Counted from the first letter of the stretch, positions 52,423 to 62,587 are shown. The stretch is 64,000 nt of DNA from Planomonospora parontospora (GCA_014647935.1 BMQD01000002.1:186001-250000), one strand, 5' to 3'. The notes: a model not told the origin generated them from the sequence alone. Translations and numbers: made by a program.

Positions 52423-53154
52423 GTGGCAGCAAGCGTGAAGCCGGTGGCCGTGGAGGCCGTGCGGGACGAGCTGGAAGAGATCCTGTCCGTGCGGCTGGAC
52501 GCGGCGATCCTGGAGCGGGCGCTGACCCACCGCTCCTACGCCTACGAGAACGGCGGCCTGCCCACCAACGAGCGCCTGGAGTTCCTCGGCGACTCGGTGC
52601 TGGGTCTCGTCGTCACCGACACCCTCTACCGCAACCACCCCGACCTGCCCGAGGGCCAGCTGGCCAAGCTGCGGGCCGCCGTGGTCAACATGCGCGCCCT
52701 CGCCGACGTGGCGCGCGGCCTGGGCCTGGGCCGGTTCCTGCGGCTCGGCCGCGGCGAGGAGGGCACCGGGGGGCGCGACAAGTCCTCGATCCTCGCCGAC
52801 ACCCTCGAGGCGCTGATCGGCTCGGTCTACGTGGACAAGGGCCTGGACGAGTCGTTCCGGGTCGTCCACCTGCTCTTCGACCCCCTCATCGCCCACTCGG
52901 CCTCGCTGGGCGCGGGGCTCGACTGGAAGACCTCCCTGCAGGAGCTGACGGCCTCGGAGTCGCTCGGCGTGCCCGAGTACCACGTCGCGGAGAGCGGCCC
53001 GGACCACGCCAAGTCCTTCAGCGCGGTCGTCCGCCTGGGCGGCGAGGAGTACGGCTCGGGCGCCGGGCGCTCGAAGAAGGAGGCCGAGCAGCAGGCCGCC
53101 GAGGCCGCATGGAACCGCATCAGGACCGACCGGGACGCGCGCGAGGCGAGCTGA
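52423..53154 (+). CDS. rnc: Ribonuclease III
   Basis: 243 residues from GTG 52423 (AGGAG 8 bases upstream). The RNase III signature [15 protein letters not shown] and downstream [15 protein letters not shown] (catalytic Glu/Asp) precede a C-terminal dsRNA-binding domain (about 170-238, SRKKEAE-like [16 protein letters not shown]). Processes rRNA; in streptomycetes it is also a global regulator (absB). mutM follows 25 bases on. Confidence 0.96.
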   Translation: MAASVKPVAVEAVRDELEEILSVRLDAAILERALTHRSYAYENGGLPTNERLEFLGDSVLGLVVTDTLYRNHPDLPEGQLAKLRAAVVNMRALADVARGLGLGRFLRLGRGEEGTGGRDKSSILADTLEALIGSVYVDKGLDESFRVVHLLFDPLIAHSASLGAGLDWKTSLQELTASESLGVPEYHVAESGPDHAKSFSAVVRLGGEEYGSGAGRSKKEAEQQAAEAAWNRIRTDRDAREAS

Positions 53155-53179
53155 GACCGGTCGGCGGGAAGGGACGCGC

Positions 53180-54055
53180 ATGCCCGAGTTGCCCGAGGTC
53201 GAGGTCGTCCGGCGGGGCCTGGAGCGCTGGGTCGCCGGGCGGACCGTCGCCCGGGCCGAGGTGCTCCACCCGCGGGCGGTCCGGCGCCACGTCCCGGGCG
53301 CGGAGGAGTTCGCCGCCCGGCTGGCGGGCCGCACGATCGGCTCGGCCGAGCGCCGGGGCAAGTACCTCTGGCTCCCGCTGGACGGCTCCGACGCGATCCT
53401 GGCGCACCTCGGGATGAGCGGCCAGCTGCTGGTGGTCGAGCCGGACGCGGCCCCCGAGCGCCACCTGCGCATCCGGCTGGGATTCGCCGACGGCGGCCCC
53501 GAACTCCGCTTCGTCGACCAGCGCACCTTCGGGCACGTGCTGGTCGCCCCGATGACCCTCCGGCTGCCGCGGTGGGTGCCGGAGCCCATCGCGCACATCG
53601 CGGCGGACCCCTTCGAGGCCGAGTTCGACGACGAGCTGTTCACCATCGGCCTGCGGCGCAGGCGGACCGAGGTCAAGCGGGCGCTGCTGGACCAGTCGCT
53701 GATCAGCGGGGTCGGGAACATCTACGCCGACGAGGCGCTCTGGAGGGCCCGGCTGCACGGCACGCGGCCCGCGGACACGCTGACCCGGCCGAAGATCGCG
53801 GAACTGCTGGCGGCCGCCCGCGAGGTGATGAGCGAGGCCCTGGCGGAGGGCGGCACATCTTTCGACAGTCTCTACGTGAATGTCAATGGCGAGAGCGGCT
53901 ACTTCGAGCGGTCACTCGCCGTGTACGGCAGGCGCGGCCTGCCCTGCCGGAGGTGCGGCGCCCCGATCGTCCGGGAGTCGTTCATGAACCGCTCCTCCTA
54001 CAGCTGCCCCCGCTGCCAGCCTCCCCCGCGGCGGTCCCGGAAGATGGGGGCATGA
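53180..54055 (+). CDS. mutM: Formamidopyrimidine-DNA glycosylase
   Basis: 291 residues. Pro2 nucleophile in [13 protein letters not shown], Lys in [10 protein letters not shown], helix-two-turn-helix with [16 protein letters not shown] and the zinc finger [18 protein letters not shown] ... CPRC. Removes 8-oxoguanine. Ends in an ATGA overlap with the acylphosphatase gene. Confidence 0.96.
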   Translation: MPELPEVEVVRRGLERWVAGRTVARAEVLHPRAVRRHVPGAEEFAARLAGRTIGSAERRGKYLWLPLDGSDAILAHLGMSGQLLVVEPDAAPERHLRIRLGFADGGPELRFVDQRTFGHVLVAPMTLRLPRWVPEPIAHIAADPFEAEFDDELFTIGLRRRRTEVKRALLDQSLISGVGNIYADEALWRARLHGTRPADTLTRPKIAELLAAAREVMSEALAEGGTSFDSLYVNVNGESGYFERSLAVYGRRGLPCRRCGAPIVRESFMNRSSYSCPRCQPPPRRSRKMGA

Positions 54056-54327
54056 CGGAGGTACGGCTGACCGCATGGGTCAGGGGCAAGGTGCAGGGCG
54101 TGGGTTTCCGCTGGTGGACGCGGGCGCGGGCGCTGGAGCTCGGCCTGGCCGGCTGGGCGAGGAACACCGACGACGGCCGGGTGGAGGTCGTGGCCGAAGG
54201 GCCGGAGAAGGCGGCCGGCGAACTGCTGGAGCTGCTCCGGGGCGGCGGGACCCCCGGCCGGGTGGACACGGTCGTGGAGCGCTGGAGCGAGGCGAGAGAA
54301 AATCTATCCGGTTTCGTGGAGCGCTGA
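54052..54327 (+). CDS. acyP: Acylphosphatase
   Basis: 91 residues. [17 protein letters not shown] holds the phosphate-binding loop with the catalytic Arg; Asn in [12 protein letters not shown] is the second catalytic residue. Hydrolyses acyl phosphates. Coupled to mutM by ATGA overlap, a common pairing before smc. Confidence 0.94.
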   Translation: MTEVRLTAWVRGKVQGVGFRWWTRARALELGLAGWARNTDDGRVEVVAEGPEKAAGELLELLRGGGTPGRVDTVVERWSEARENLSGFVER

Positions 54328-54515
54328 CACTTCCCTTGAAACGCCTTAATGGGGTATATTTAGCTGTCGAGAGTGTCCACAGGTGCATCCATGCGGAGTG
54401 TTCAACTTGACCGTCTCCCTCACCGGTGCGACTCTTGATAGGAACCACGCGCACCCCTCCCGCGGCAAGAAGTGCGCGAACCAGTCTGGTCACTCAGCGT
54501 GGAGGACCCTTAACC

Positions 54516-54710
54516 ATGGCGAAGGCTCTACTCGGCCACGTCGGCGGTCCTGACCCTCGGATGGTCTCGGAAATGCGTCGCCTTCAGCAGCGCATCCGCG
54601 ACCTCGAGGCAGAGCTCACCCGGCTCCAGGCCCAGAACGACGAACTCGCGGCAGGCAACCGCGAAGAGGCGTTCCCCCGCCTGCAGGATCGCGAGCCGGC
54701 TCTCACCTAG
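54516..54710 (+). CDS. 64-residue coiled-coil protein upstream of smc
   Basis: From ATG 54516 (GGAGG 10 bases upstream): MAKALLGHVGGPDPRMVSEM followed by a coiled coil (RRLQQRIRDLEAELTRLQ). Similar MAKALLG proteins are conserved near smc in actinobacteria; function unknown. The upstream gap (54328-54515) is unusually AT-rich around TTGAAA ... TATATTTAGC (54339-54372) and probably contains its promoter. Confidence 0.8.
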   Translation: MAKALLGHVGGPDPRMVSEMRRLQQRIRDLEAELTRLQAQNDELAAGNREEAFPRLQDREPALT

Positions 54711-54823
54711 GGCCCTTCTCCTGAACCTTCGCCCGTCGGGGCGGCGGATCCGAGTCGGATCCGGCGCGGATGTGCGGGGTTCAGGGACGGGTTCCCGAGG
54801 CCGGCGCGGAGCAACACCTGTCC

Positions 54824-54848
54824 AGGGACGCCTCAACGGGGCGTCCCT
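54824..54848. terminator. Terminator after the coiled-coil gene
   Basis: AGGGACGCC pairs with GGCGTCCCT across a 7-base loop; T-containing bases (TGTCATTTCC) follow. Also close to the leftward hydrolase stop. Confidence 0.65.
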
Positions 54849-54863
54849 TGTCATTTCCCTCCA

Positions 54864-55688
54864 TCATCCGCCTTCTCGGAGGTGGATGTGGCGTGAGACG
54901 AAGGCCAGTTGCTCGGGCAGGACCCGGCGGCGGTAGGCCGCGTTGTGGCATCCGCCGGAGATCCCGCCCTCGGCCGTCGCGCCCAGTGCCCTCAGGCCTT
55001 TCAGCATCGTCTCGGTCTGCCTGGCCCAGCCGTCGCGGTCGCCGCAGCCCAGCCAGACGGGGATGTCCACCAGCTCGCGCAGCGGCGCCTGCGCCGTCGT
55101 GATGGCCGGTGCGACCGCCACGACCACGGCCACCTTCTTCTCGCCCAGCTCGGCGGCGAGGCGGAGCGCTCCGGCACCCCCGGCCGACCAGCCCATCAGC
55201 CCGATCCGGTCGGTGTCCAGTCCGCAGTCGCGCAGGTAGGGCAGGAGCCGCCCCTCGATGTCCGCCGAGGGCCAGTCGTCGATCGAGGCCACCGCGAAGC
55301 GCGCGCCCCCCGCTGCCAGATAGCGGTCCACCGCGTAGAGCTCGAACGGGGTCAGCGCGTCACCCGCGGCCCCGTGCAGCATGACCACCACCGGGATCCT
55401 GCCCCGGGTGGCCGGAGGGATGCCGATCACCACCCTGCGGTCGTCCATCGTGCTGCGCTGCAGCGTGCCCGGCGGCACCTCGGGAGGGTCGGGCATCCTG
55501 CCGCACCTGATCTGCCCGTAGGCCTTCCGGACGCCGTCCGGCCCGGCCATCACGGCGGTGGCGCCGAGGCCGAGCAGCGCCAAGCCGCCGGTGATCATAA
55601 AACTTCGTCTTCTAAGCGGATTTTCCCTGTTCTGGGGGGGTAGTGGCGCTCCCCGCTCGCCGCGCTCCACGTCCATGCAGGGCACCAT
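54864..55688 (-). CDS. Tat-exported alpha/beta hydrolase
   Basis: 274 residues from ATG 55688, or 270 from 55676; neither has a clear ribosome site. A twin-arginine signal, RRRSFMITGGLALLGLG, lies at about 30-55. The hydrolase shows oxyanion HGAAGD, nucleophile elbow GWSAGGAGA, acid region CGDRD and late His (GGCHNAAY), in the order of polyhydroxybutyrate-depolymerase/dienelactone-type esterases. Probably secreted folded; substrate unknown. Confidence 0.82.
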   Translation of the reverse strand: MVPCMDVERGERGAPLPPQNRENPLRRRSFMITGGLALLGLGATAVMAGPDGVRKAYGQIRCGRMPDPPEVPPGTLQRSTMDDRRVVIGIPPATRGRIPVVVMLHGAAGDALTPFELYAVDRYLAAGGARFAVASIDDWPSADIEGRLLPYLRDCGLDTDRIGLMGWSAGGAGALRLAAELGEKKVAVVVAVAPAITTAQAPLRELVDIPVWLGCGDRDGWARQTETMLKGLRALGATAEGGISGGCHNAAYRRRVLPEQLAFVSRHIHLREGG

Positions 55689-55893
55689 AAGCCGTGCATG
55701 GGCGGGCGCGGGCGAAGAACGGTAGTCTTCCCCGCTAAGGGCCCGCCGCCGGCCCGGATCGGGTGCCGGTGCCGTGGCTCCGTGTGGCCCCGCGAGGTCC
55801 CGCGAGGTCCCGGGGACGCCGGGGCGCCGACCCGGCCTCCGCACCGGGACCTCCGGCCGATGATCCGCGCAGACCAGGGACGAGGGGGTTTCC

Positions 55894-58800
55894 ATGTATT
55901 TGAAGACTCTCACCCTGCGCGGCTTCAAGTCCTTCGCCTCGGCGACCACGCTCCGCTTCGAGCCGGGCATCACCGCCGTCGTCGGCCCCAACGGCTCGGG
56001 CAAGTCCAACGTGGTCGACGCCCTGGCCTGGGTCATGGGCGAGCACAGCGCCAAGTCCCTGCGCGGCGGCAAGATGGAGGACGTCATCTTCGCCGGGACC
56101 TCCTCGCGGGCCCCGCTGGGCCGCGCCGAGGTGACGCTCACCATCGACAACACCGACGGCGCCCTGCCGATCGACTACACCGAGGTCACCATCAGCCGCC
56201 TGATGTTCCGGGGCGGCCAGAGCGAGTACGCCATCAACGGCGACACCTGCCGTCTCCTCGACATCCAGGAGCTGCTGTCGGACTCCGGGATCGGCCGCGA
56301 GATGCACGTCATCGTCGGCCAGGGCCAGCTCGACCAGGTCCTGCACGCCGGCCCCGAGGACCGCAGGGCGTTCATCGAGGAGGCCGCCGGCGTCCTGAAG
56401 CATCGCAAGCGCAAGGAGAAGGCGCTGCGCAAACTGGACGCGATGCAGGCCAATATGACCCGCGTCCAGGACCTCACCACCGAGCTGCGCCGCCAGCTCA
56501 AGCCGCTGGGCCGCCAGGCGGAGATCGCCCGCAGGGCCGCCGTGATCCAGGCCGACCTCCGGGACGCGCGGCTGCGCCTGCTCGCCGACGACGTGCTCAC
56601 CCTGCGGACCGCGCTGGAGCGTGAGGCCGCAGACGAGGCCGCGGTCCTGGCGCGCCGCAGAGCCGTGGAGGCGGAGCTGGAGCAGGGCCAGCGCGACGAG
56701 ACCGAGCTGGAGGCCGCCGAGGCCGAGGCCCAGCCGCGCCTGGCCGCCGCGCAGGAGACCTACTTCCGGCTCTCCTCGATCCGCGACCGGCTGCGGGGCC
56801 TGGCCGGGCTGGCCGCCGAGCGGCACCGGCACGCCGCCGACACGGGCGTGGAACGGCGCGGACGTGATCCGGAGGACCTCGAGCGCGAGGCGGAGGAGGT
56901 CCGCGAGCAGGAGCGGGTCCTGGCCGAGCTGCTGGAGCAGGAGCAGGAGGCGCTGGCCCGGGAGGTGGCCCGGCGGGCCGAGGCCGAGGGCGCGCTCGCC
57001 GCGGAGGAGCGGAGACTGGCCGCCGAGGCGCGCGCCGCGGCCGACCGGCGCGAGGGACTGGCCCGGCTCCGGGGGCAGGTCGGCGCGGCGCGCAGCCGTA
57101 CCGAGGCGGCCGCCGAGGAGATCGGCCGGCTGACCCGCTCGCTCACCGAGGCCGAGCACCGGGCCGAGCTGGCCCGGGCCGAGCGCGACGGCCAGGAGCA
57201 GGCCGATCCGACGGCCGACCCCGCGCTGGCCGAGGAGCTGGAGATCGCGCTGGAGGCCGTGGAATCGGCCGGACTGGCGGTCGAGGCGGCCAAGGCCGCG
57301 GCCGATGAGGCCCGGGCGGCCGTCGGGGGGCCGAACGCGGCGCTGAGCGCGGCCGGAGCCGCCCTGGCGGCCGCGCGCACCGCCGACCAGGAGGCGCAGC
57401 GCCAGGTCGCCGCGCTGGAGGCGAGGTTCGAGGCGCTGGAGCTGAGCCTGGCCAAGGGCACGGACGGCGGTGCGGCGCTGCTGGCCGCCGGTGGACCCGG
57501 CACCGGGGTGCTCGGCCCGGTCGCCACGCTGCTGACCGTCCGCCCGGGCGCGGAGGCGGCCGTGGCCGCGGTGCTCGGCGCCGCGGCCGAGGCCGTCGCG
57601 GTGGGGTCGCTCCAGTCCGCGGTGGACGCCATGGAGCTTCTGCGGGCCACCGGTCAGGGGCAGGCGTCCCTGGTCATCGCCGCCGAGGGACCCTGCCCGC
57701 CGGCCGGTCCGGTGCCGGTGGCGGGCGCGGAGTGGGCCGCCGACCTGGTGGACGCTCCGGAGGAGCTGCGGGCGGCCGTCGCCGCGCTGCTGACGGACGT
57801 GCTCGTCGTCGACGACCTGCAGACGGCCGGGAAGGCGGTCGAGCAGCGCCCCGGACTGCGGGCCGTCACCCGTTCCGGCGACGTGCTGGGCGCCTACGCG
57901 GCCCGGGGTGGTTCCGAGCCGGGATCGTCGGCCCTGGCGGTGCGGGCCGCGCTGGACGAGGCCGCGTCCGACCTGGCCGGGGCCCGGGTGGCGGCCGAGC
58001 GGGCCGCGGCGGTCATGGAGGAGGCGGCGCAGGCCGAGGAGGAGGCGCGGCTCGCCGTGGAGGCCGCGCGCGCCCGGGCGGCGGAGGCCCAGACGGGCGT
58101 GCAGACCGCCCAGGCCGGGGTCAACGCGGCGCAGGCCGCGCTGGACCAGGTCCGGAGCAGGCAGCGCGACGCCGACCAGCGGGCCGCGGCGGCGGCCCGG
58201 CGGCTCGCCCAGCTCGATGCGGCGGCGCAGGCCGCCCGCGACGAGTGCCTGCGGCTGGCCGAGGGCGTGCGGGCCGCCGAGGAGGCGCGCGGGCGGGGCA
58301 TGGCCGAGCTGGCGGAGCTGGAGGAGCGGCTGGCCGCCGCCGCGGACGCCGCGGATGTGGAGGACGAGCCGTCCACGGCGGTCCGCGACGAGCTCGCCGA
58401 GCTCTGCGCGGAGGCCCGGCAGACCGAGATGGAGGCCCGCCTGGCCGTACGGACGGCCGAGGAGCGGGTCAAGGGCATCGCGGGCCGGGCCGAAGGGCTG
58501 GTGCGGGCGGCGGCGCGGGAGCGCGAGGAGCGCGCCAGGGCGGCCGAGCTCCGGGAGCGCCGGCGCCGGCAGGCGGAGGCGGCCGCGGCGGTCGTGCGGG
58601 GCGCGGAGTCGGCCCTGCGCGCGCTGGAGGCCTCGATCGCCGCGGCCGCGGTCCAGCGCGACGAGGCCGAGCAGGCCCGCGGCCGGATCGACGCCTCGCT
58701 CAGGTCCGTCCGCGCCCGGGTCCGGGAGCTCTCCGCGGAGCTCGACAAGCTGGTCAACCGGGTGCACGGCAGCGAGATGGCCAGGACCGAGCAGCGGCTG

Positions 58801-59577
58801 CGCCTGGAGCAGCTGCAGACCCGCGCGGTGGAGGAGTACGGCGTCGAGCCGGACGTCCTCATCGCCGAGTACGGCCCCGGCGAGCCGGTCCCGTCGGCCG
58901 ACGGCGAGCCGGCGCCGTACGACCGGCAGGAGCAGGAGAAGCGGGCCAGGGCGGCCGAACGGCAGATGGCGCAGCTGGGCAAGGTGAACCCGCTGGCGCT
59001 GGAGGAGTTCGCGGCGCTGGAGGAGCGGCACGCGTTCCTCACCTCGCAGCTGGAGGACCTCAAGAAGACCCGCCGGGACCTGCTGCTGGTGGTCAAGGAG
59101 GTCGACGAGCGGGTCGAGCAGGTCTTCTCGGCCGCCTACGCCGACGTGGCCAGGGAGTTCCAGACGATCTTCGGCAGGGTCTTCCCCGGCGGGGAGGGCC
59201 GGCTGCTGCTCACCGACCCCGAGGACATGCTGACCACGGGGGTCGAGGTCGAGGCGCGCCCGCCGGGCAAGAAGGTCAAGCGCCTGTCGCTGCTGTCGGG
59301 CGGCGAGCGCTCGCTGACCGCGGTGGCGTTCCTGGTGGCCATCTTCAAGGCGCGGCCCTCGCCGTTCTACGTGATGGACGAGGTCGAGGCGGCCCTGGAC
59401 GACACCAACACCCAGCGGCTGCTGACCCTCTTCGAGGAGCTGCGGGAGACCTCCCAGCTCATCGTCATCACCCACCAGAAGCGGACCATGGAGATCGCCG
59501 ACGCGCTGTACGGCGTGTCGATGCGCGGCGACGGCGTCACCCAGGTCATCAGCCAGCGGCTGAAGGCCGAAGCCTGA
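55894..59577 (+). CDS. smc: Chromosome segregation protein SMC
   Basis: 1227 residues. N-terminal ATPase head (GPNGSGKSNVVDALAWVMG, Walker A at about 30-40), coiled coil, hinge at about 500-650, second coiled coil very rich in Ala/Glu/Arg, and C-terminal head with LSGGERSLTAVAFLVAIF (signature) and Walker B YVMDEVEAALDD. Condenses and segregates the chromosome with ScpA/ScpB, which are not in the window. ftsY follows. Confidence 0.97.
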   Translation: MYLKTLTLRGFKSFASATTLRFEPGITAVVGPNGSGKSNVVDALAWVMGEHSAKSLRGGKMEDVIFAGTSSRAPLGRAEVTLTIDNTDGALPIDYTEVTISRLMFRGGQSEYAINGDTCRLLDIQELLSDSGIGREMHVIVGQGQLDQVLHAGPEDRRAFIEEAAGVLKHRKRKEKALRKLDAMQANMTRVQDLTTELRRQLKPLGRQAEIARRAAVIQADLRDARLRLLADDVLTLRTALEREAADEAAVLARRRAVEAELEQGQRDETELEAAEAEAQPRLAAAQETYFRLSSIRDRLRGLAGLAAERHRHAADTGVERRGRDPEDLEREAEEVREQERVLAELLEQEQEALAREVARRAEAEGALAAEERRLAAEARAAADRREGLARLRGQVGAARSRTEAAAEEIGRLTRSLTEAEHRAELARAERDGQEQADPTADPALAEELEIALEAVESAGLAVEAAKAAADEARAAVGGPNAALSAAGAALAAARTADQEAQRQVAALEARFEALELSLAKGTDGGAALLAAGGPGTGVLGPVATLLTVRPGAEAAVAAVLGAAAEAVAVGSLQSAVDAMELLRATGQGQASLVIAAEGPCPPAGPVPVAGAEWAADLVDAPEELRAAVAALLTDVLVVDDLQTAGKAVEQRPGLRAVTRSGDVLGAYAARGGSEPGSSALAVRAALDEAASDLAGARVAAERAAAVMEEAAQAEEEARLAVEAARARAAEAQTGVQTAQAGVNAAQAALDQVRSRQRDADQRAAAAARRLAQLDAAAQAARDECLRLAEGVRAAEEARGRGMAELAELEERLAAAADAADVEDEPSTAVRDELAELCAEARQTEMEARLAVRTAEERVKGIAGRAEGLVRAAAREREERARAAELRERRRRQAEAAAAVVRGAESALRALEASIAAAAVQRDEAEQARGRIDASLRSVRARVRELSAELDKLVNRVHGSEMARTEQRLRLEQLQTRAVEEYGVEPDVLIAEYGPGEPVPSADGEPAPYDRQEQEKRARAAERQMAQLGKVNPLALEEFAALEERHAFLTSQLEDLKKTRRDLLLVVKEVDERVEQVFSAAYADVAREFQTIFGRVFPGGEGRLLLTDPEDMLTTGVEVEARPPGKKVKRLSLLSGGERSLTAVAFLVAIFKARPSPFYVMDEVEAALDDTNTQRLLTLFEELRETSQLIVITHQKRTMEIADALYGVSMRGDGVTQVISQRLKAEA

Positions 59578-59578
59578 T

Positions 59579-59622
59579 CCCGGTGCCCGGTGCCCGGTGC
59601 CCGGTGCCCGGTGCCCGGTGCC
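59579..59622. repeat. 7-bp tandem repeat after smc
   Basis: Six contiguous copies of CCCGGTG start 2 bases after the smc stop, followed by two ggtgtctggtgcc-like units. Then gaaaggacgcgg-type units recur three times to about 59730. Simple slippage repeats, not CRISPR-like. Confidence 0.75.
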
Positions 59623-59781
59623 GATGTCTGGTGCCGGTGTCTGGTGCCGCCGCCGGAGCGGGTGCCGGAGCGGGCGGTGCCGAAAGGACGCGGTGCGAAG
59701 GACGCGGCGTCGAAAGGACACGGAACGTCCCGAACCTCGAAAGGTCGGACTATCACCGGGCGTCTGGGAAACTAGGCGGTT

Positions 59782-60960
59782 GTGGAGAGCTATCTCGGCC
59801 TGATCCTGATCATCGCCGCCGTCGTCGTGCTGACGGCGGGCGGCATGTTCCTGCTGTTCCGACAGGGGCGGAAGGCGGCCCCGCCGCCGGTGAGACCGCC
59901 GGAGGCGCCGCCGATCCCCGAGGAGGAGGGGCAGGCGCCGTCCAGGGGCGCCGTCATCGAGGACGAGGCGACGACCACCGTCCCGCCCCCGGCCCGGCCG
60001 ATCGAGGTCCCGGTCGCCCCGCCGATCGAGGTCCCGCCGCCGTCCGCCGGCCGGATGGTACGGCTCCGCGCCCGGCTGGCCCGCTCGCAGAGCACCCTCG
60101 GCAAGGGCCTGCTGGAGCTGCTCTCCCGCGACCGCCTCGACGACGACGTCTGGGACGAGATCGAGGAGACCCTGATCACCGCCGACGTGGGCGTCGCGCC
60201 GACCCAGGCGATGGTCGAGGAGCTGCGCACCCGGGTGAAGGTGCTCGGCAGCCGGACGCCGGCCGAGGTCCGCGGCCTGCTGAAGGAGCAGCTGCTCACC
60301 CAGATCGGCGCCGACACCGACCGCACCCTGCGGGTCGCCAAGCACGGCGAGCGCCCGGCCGTCGTCCTCGTGGTGGGCGTCAACGGCACGGGCAAGACCA
60401 CGACCACCGGCAAGCTTGCCCGGTCCCTGATCGGCGACGGCAACCGGGTGGTGCTCGGCGCGGCCGACACCTTCCGCGCCGCCGCCGCCGACCAGCTCCA
60501 GACCTGGGGCGACCGGGCCGGGGCCGAGGTGGTGCGCGGTCCCGAGGGGGGCGACCCCGCCTCCGTCGCCTTCGACGCCGTGGCCAAGGGCATGGAGGAG
60601 AAGGTCGACGTCGTGATCGTGGACACGGCCGGCCGCCTGCACACCAAGACCGGCCTGATGGACGAGCTCGGCAAGGTCAAGCGCGTCATCGAGAAGAAGG
60701 CCACGGTGGACGAGGTGCTGCTGGTCCTCGACGCCACCACCGGTCAGAACGGCATGCGCCAGGCCCAGGTGTTCGCCGAGGTCGTCAACATCACCGGCAT
60801 CGCCCTGACCAAGCTCGACGGCACCGCCAAGGGCGGCATCGTCATCTCGGTCCAGCGCGAGCTGGGCGTCCCGGTCAAGCTCGTCGGCCTCGGCGAGGGC
60901 CCCGACGACCTGGCCCCGTTCGACCCCGAGGTCTTCGTGGACGCGCTGCTGGGCGACTGA
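59782..60960 (+). CDS. ftsY: Signal recognition particle receptor FtsY
   Basis: 392 residues from GTG 59782. An N-terminal hydrophobic helix ([19 protein letters not shown]) anchors it, followed by a Pro/Glu-rich linker (30-95), then the NG GTPase: [15 protein letters not shown] (G1), [11 protein letters not shown] (G2), DTAGRLHTK (G3), [10 protein letters not shown] (G4) and the closing [12 protein letters not shown]. Docks SRP-ribosome complexes at the membrane. Confidence 0.97.
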   Translation: MESYLGLILIIAAVVVLTAGGMFLLFRQGRKAAPPPVRPPEAPPIPEEEGQAPSRGAVIEDEATTTVPPPARPIEVPVAPPIEVPPPSAGRMVRLRARLARSQSTLGKGLLELLSRDRLDDDVWDEIEETLITADVGVAPTQAMVEELRTRVKVLGSRTPAEVRGLLKEQLLTQIGADTDRTLRVAKHGERPAVVLVVGVNGTGKTTTTGKLARSLIGDGNRVVLGAADTFRAAAADQLQTWGDRAGAEVVRGPEGGDPASVAFDAVAKGMEEKVDVVIVDTAGRLHTKTGLMDELGKVKRVIEKKATVDEVLLVLDATTGQNGMRQAQVFAEVVNITGIALTKLDGTAKGGIVISVQRELGVPVKLVGLGEGPDDLAPFDPEVFVDALLGD

Positions 60961-60975
60961 TCCCGTACGGACGAC

Positions 60976-61010
60976 AGGGCCGTCTCCCGGAACCCCCGGG
61001 AGGCGGCCCT
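60976..61010. terminator. Bidirectional terminator after ftsY
   Basis: AGGGCCGTCTCCCGG pairs with CCGGGAGGCGGCCCT (one G-U) and a pyrimidine-rich tract (tccttctccctctccc) follows on the + strand. Confidence 0.75.
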
Positions 61011-61060
61011 TCCTTCTCCCTCTCCCGGGACCGGGTCTCCGCCTGCTCTTCCGCGCCGGA

Positions 61061-61522
61061 TCAGTCGATGCGGGCCGACGTCGGCGGAGCGCCGCGGCGC
61101 GGGGGCACGTCCGGTTCCGCACCGCCGCGGGGATCGCGGAGACACCGTACGAGAACGAGGGCGCAGGCCAGGCCGAGGACCGTCTCCACGGCCGCCGCGA
61201 GCACGAGCCCGCTCCCGGGCATCCCGTCCACGGCGATGCTCAGCACTCGGGACAGTCCGTAGGCGAGATAGGTCACGGTGCCGAGGAGCGCGGCGGTGAA
61301 CGCCAGCCGCGGGACGAACGCGCCGAGCATGATCACCACACCGCTCGCCAGCAGGGCGCCGCCTGCGGCCCGCACCTCGCTGAGCAGGCCGGCGTCCCCG
61401 CCGAGCTCGACGCCGTTGAACCCGTTGAAGGCCACGGGCGCGAACAGCGTGGCCGTGCCGATCACGATCACCACCAGGCCGGACACGAACAGGATGGATT
61501 TCAGAGGTCTCGTGTTCCGCAT
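61061..61522 (-). CDS. DUF4345-like membrane protein
   Basis: 153 residues from ATG 61522 (GAGGAGAAAG upstream). Four hydrophobic segments (about 10-30, 45-70, 75-95, 105-128) and the early VIGTATLFAPVAFNG motif match the small DUF4345 family. Function unknown. It lies 85 bases downstream of the NmrA-like gene and is probably cotranscribed. Confidence 0.75.
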   Translation of the reverse strand: MRNTRPLKSILFVSGLVVIVIGTATLFAPVAFNGFNGVELGGDAGLLSEVRAAGGALLASGVVIMLGAFVPRLAFTAALLGTVTYLAYGLSRVLSIAVDGMPGSGLVLAAAVETVLGLACALVLVRCLRDPRGGAEPDVPPRRGAPPTSARID

Positions 61523-61607
61523 CTTCTTTCTCCTCTCCGGCGGGCGGGTCGTTCCGGTACGGCGGGGACCGTACGGGACGGGTCGGCGTTCTCCCGGCGG
61601 GGCGCGG

Positions 61608-62429
61608 TCATCGGGTCCACACGCCGGACGCGGCCGCGGCGCGGCAGAAGTCGGTGAAGTCGCGGGGCTCCCGGCCGAGCGCTTCCCGCACGCCGTGAGC
61701 GAGTGACTCGTTGCGTCCGTCGAACACCTCGGCGCAGAGGTTCGTGAGCAGGTCGGCGTAGTCGGATCCGGCGCTCTGCGCGACGGCGGCGTGGAACCGC
61801 TCCGAGGTGACGGGGACGTACCCGACATCGTGGCCCGCGGTCTTCGAGATCTCGGCCGCGGCCTCGTAGAAGGTCAGCAGCCGCGGCCCGGTGAGCTCGT
61901 AGAGCCGGCCGGAGTGGCCGTCGCCGGTGAGCGCGGCGGCCGCGACGTCGGCGATGTCGTCGGCGTCGACGAACGGCTCGGCGACGTCGCCGGCCGGCAG
62001 CGCGATCACGCCTTCCAGCACCGACGGGAGCAGGTGGCCCTCGGTGAAGTTCTGCGAGAACCAGCTCGTTCGGATGAGCGTCCAGGTGAGACCGGACTCG
62101 CGGACGATCTCCTCGCAGCGCTGCGCGTTGGCCTCGCCCCGCCCGGAGAGCAGCACCAGCCGCTCGACGCCCGCGTCGGCCGCGTACGAGGTCAGCGTCT
62201 CTATCGCGGTCGGCGCGCCGGGTGCGGCGAGGTCGGGGAAGAACGAGACGTAGACGGATCCGGCGCCGCGGAGCGCCTCGGACCAGGTGGACGGCTCCTC
62301 CCAGACGAAGGGCGGGTCGGAGCGCCGTGAGGCGCCCCGCACCGGGTGGCCGAGCCCGGTGAGGCGGTGGACGATCCGGCGGCCGGTCTTGCCGGTCGAT
62401 CCGATGACGAGGGCGGGGCGTCGCCGCAT
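61608..62429 (-). CDS. NmrA-like NAD(P)-binding oxidoreductase
   Basis: 273 residues from ATG 62429 (AAGGAG 9 bases upstream). Rossmann start ALVIGSTGKTGRRIVHRL; no YxxxK catalytic pair, so it belongs to the atypical NmrA/QOR2 SDR branch that senses or reduces quinones and similar compounds. Divergent from an AraC regulator with a palindromic intergenic site. Confidence 0.88.
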   Translation of the reverse strand: MRRRPALVIGSTGKTGRRIVHRLTGLGHPVRGASRRSDPPFVWEEPSTWSEALRGAGSVYVSFFPDLAAPGAPTAIETLTSYAADAGVERLVLLSGRGEANAQRCEEIVRESGLTWTLIRTSWFSQNFTEGHLLPSVLEGVIALPAGDVAEPFVDADDIADVAAAALTGDGHSGRLYELTGPRLLTFYEAAAEISKTAGHDVGYVPVTSERFHAAVAQSAGSDYADLLTNLCAEVFDGRNESLAHGVREALGREPRDFTDFCRAAAASGVWTR

Positions 62430-62455
62430 GGTCGCGTGCTCCTTGAATGAGGGTC

Positions 62456-62498
62456 CGATCCGACCGGATCGATGTCGAGTCCACTCTGGAGCGGATCG
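62456..62498. promoter_or_regulatory. Palindromic operator in the AraC-NmrA divergent region
   Basis: CGATCCG-AC-CGGATCG (62456-62471) is a perfect 7-bp inverted repeat with a 2-base centre; the half-site CGGATCG recurs at 62492-62498. Candidate binding sites for the adjacent AraC-type regulator. Confidence 0.5.
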
Positions 62499-62587
62499 GC
62501 TGGACTTCCAATGAAGAAAAGTCCGGATCTCTTTGCCGTTCGTCCAGCTTCGTGGACGATCGGTCACATCAATGGCACCGTGGCACC

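Noticed and set aside
59579-59622. CCCGGTG repeat as a CRISPR array
   Set aside because: Units are 7 bp and contiguous without spacers; no cas genes.
55735-61122. 1795-codon leftward open frame
   Set aside because: It runs antisense to smc and ftsY, both certain; long antisense frames are expected at this GC and the translation is low-complexity.
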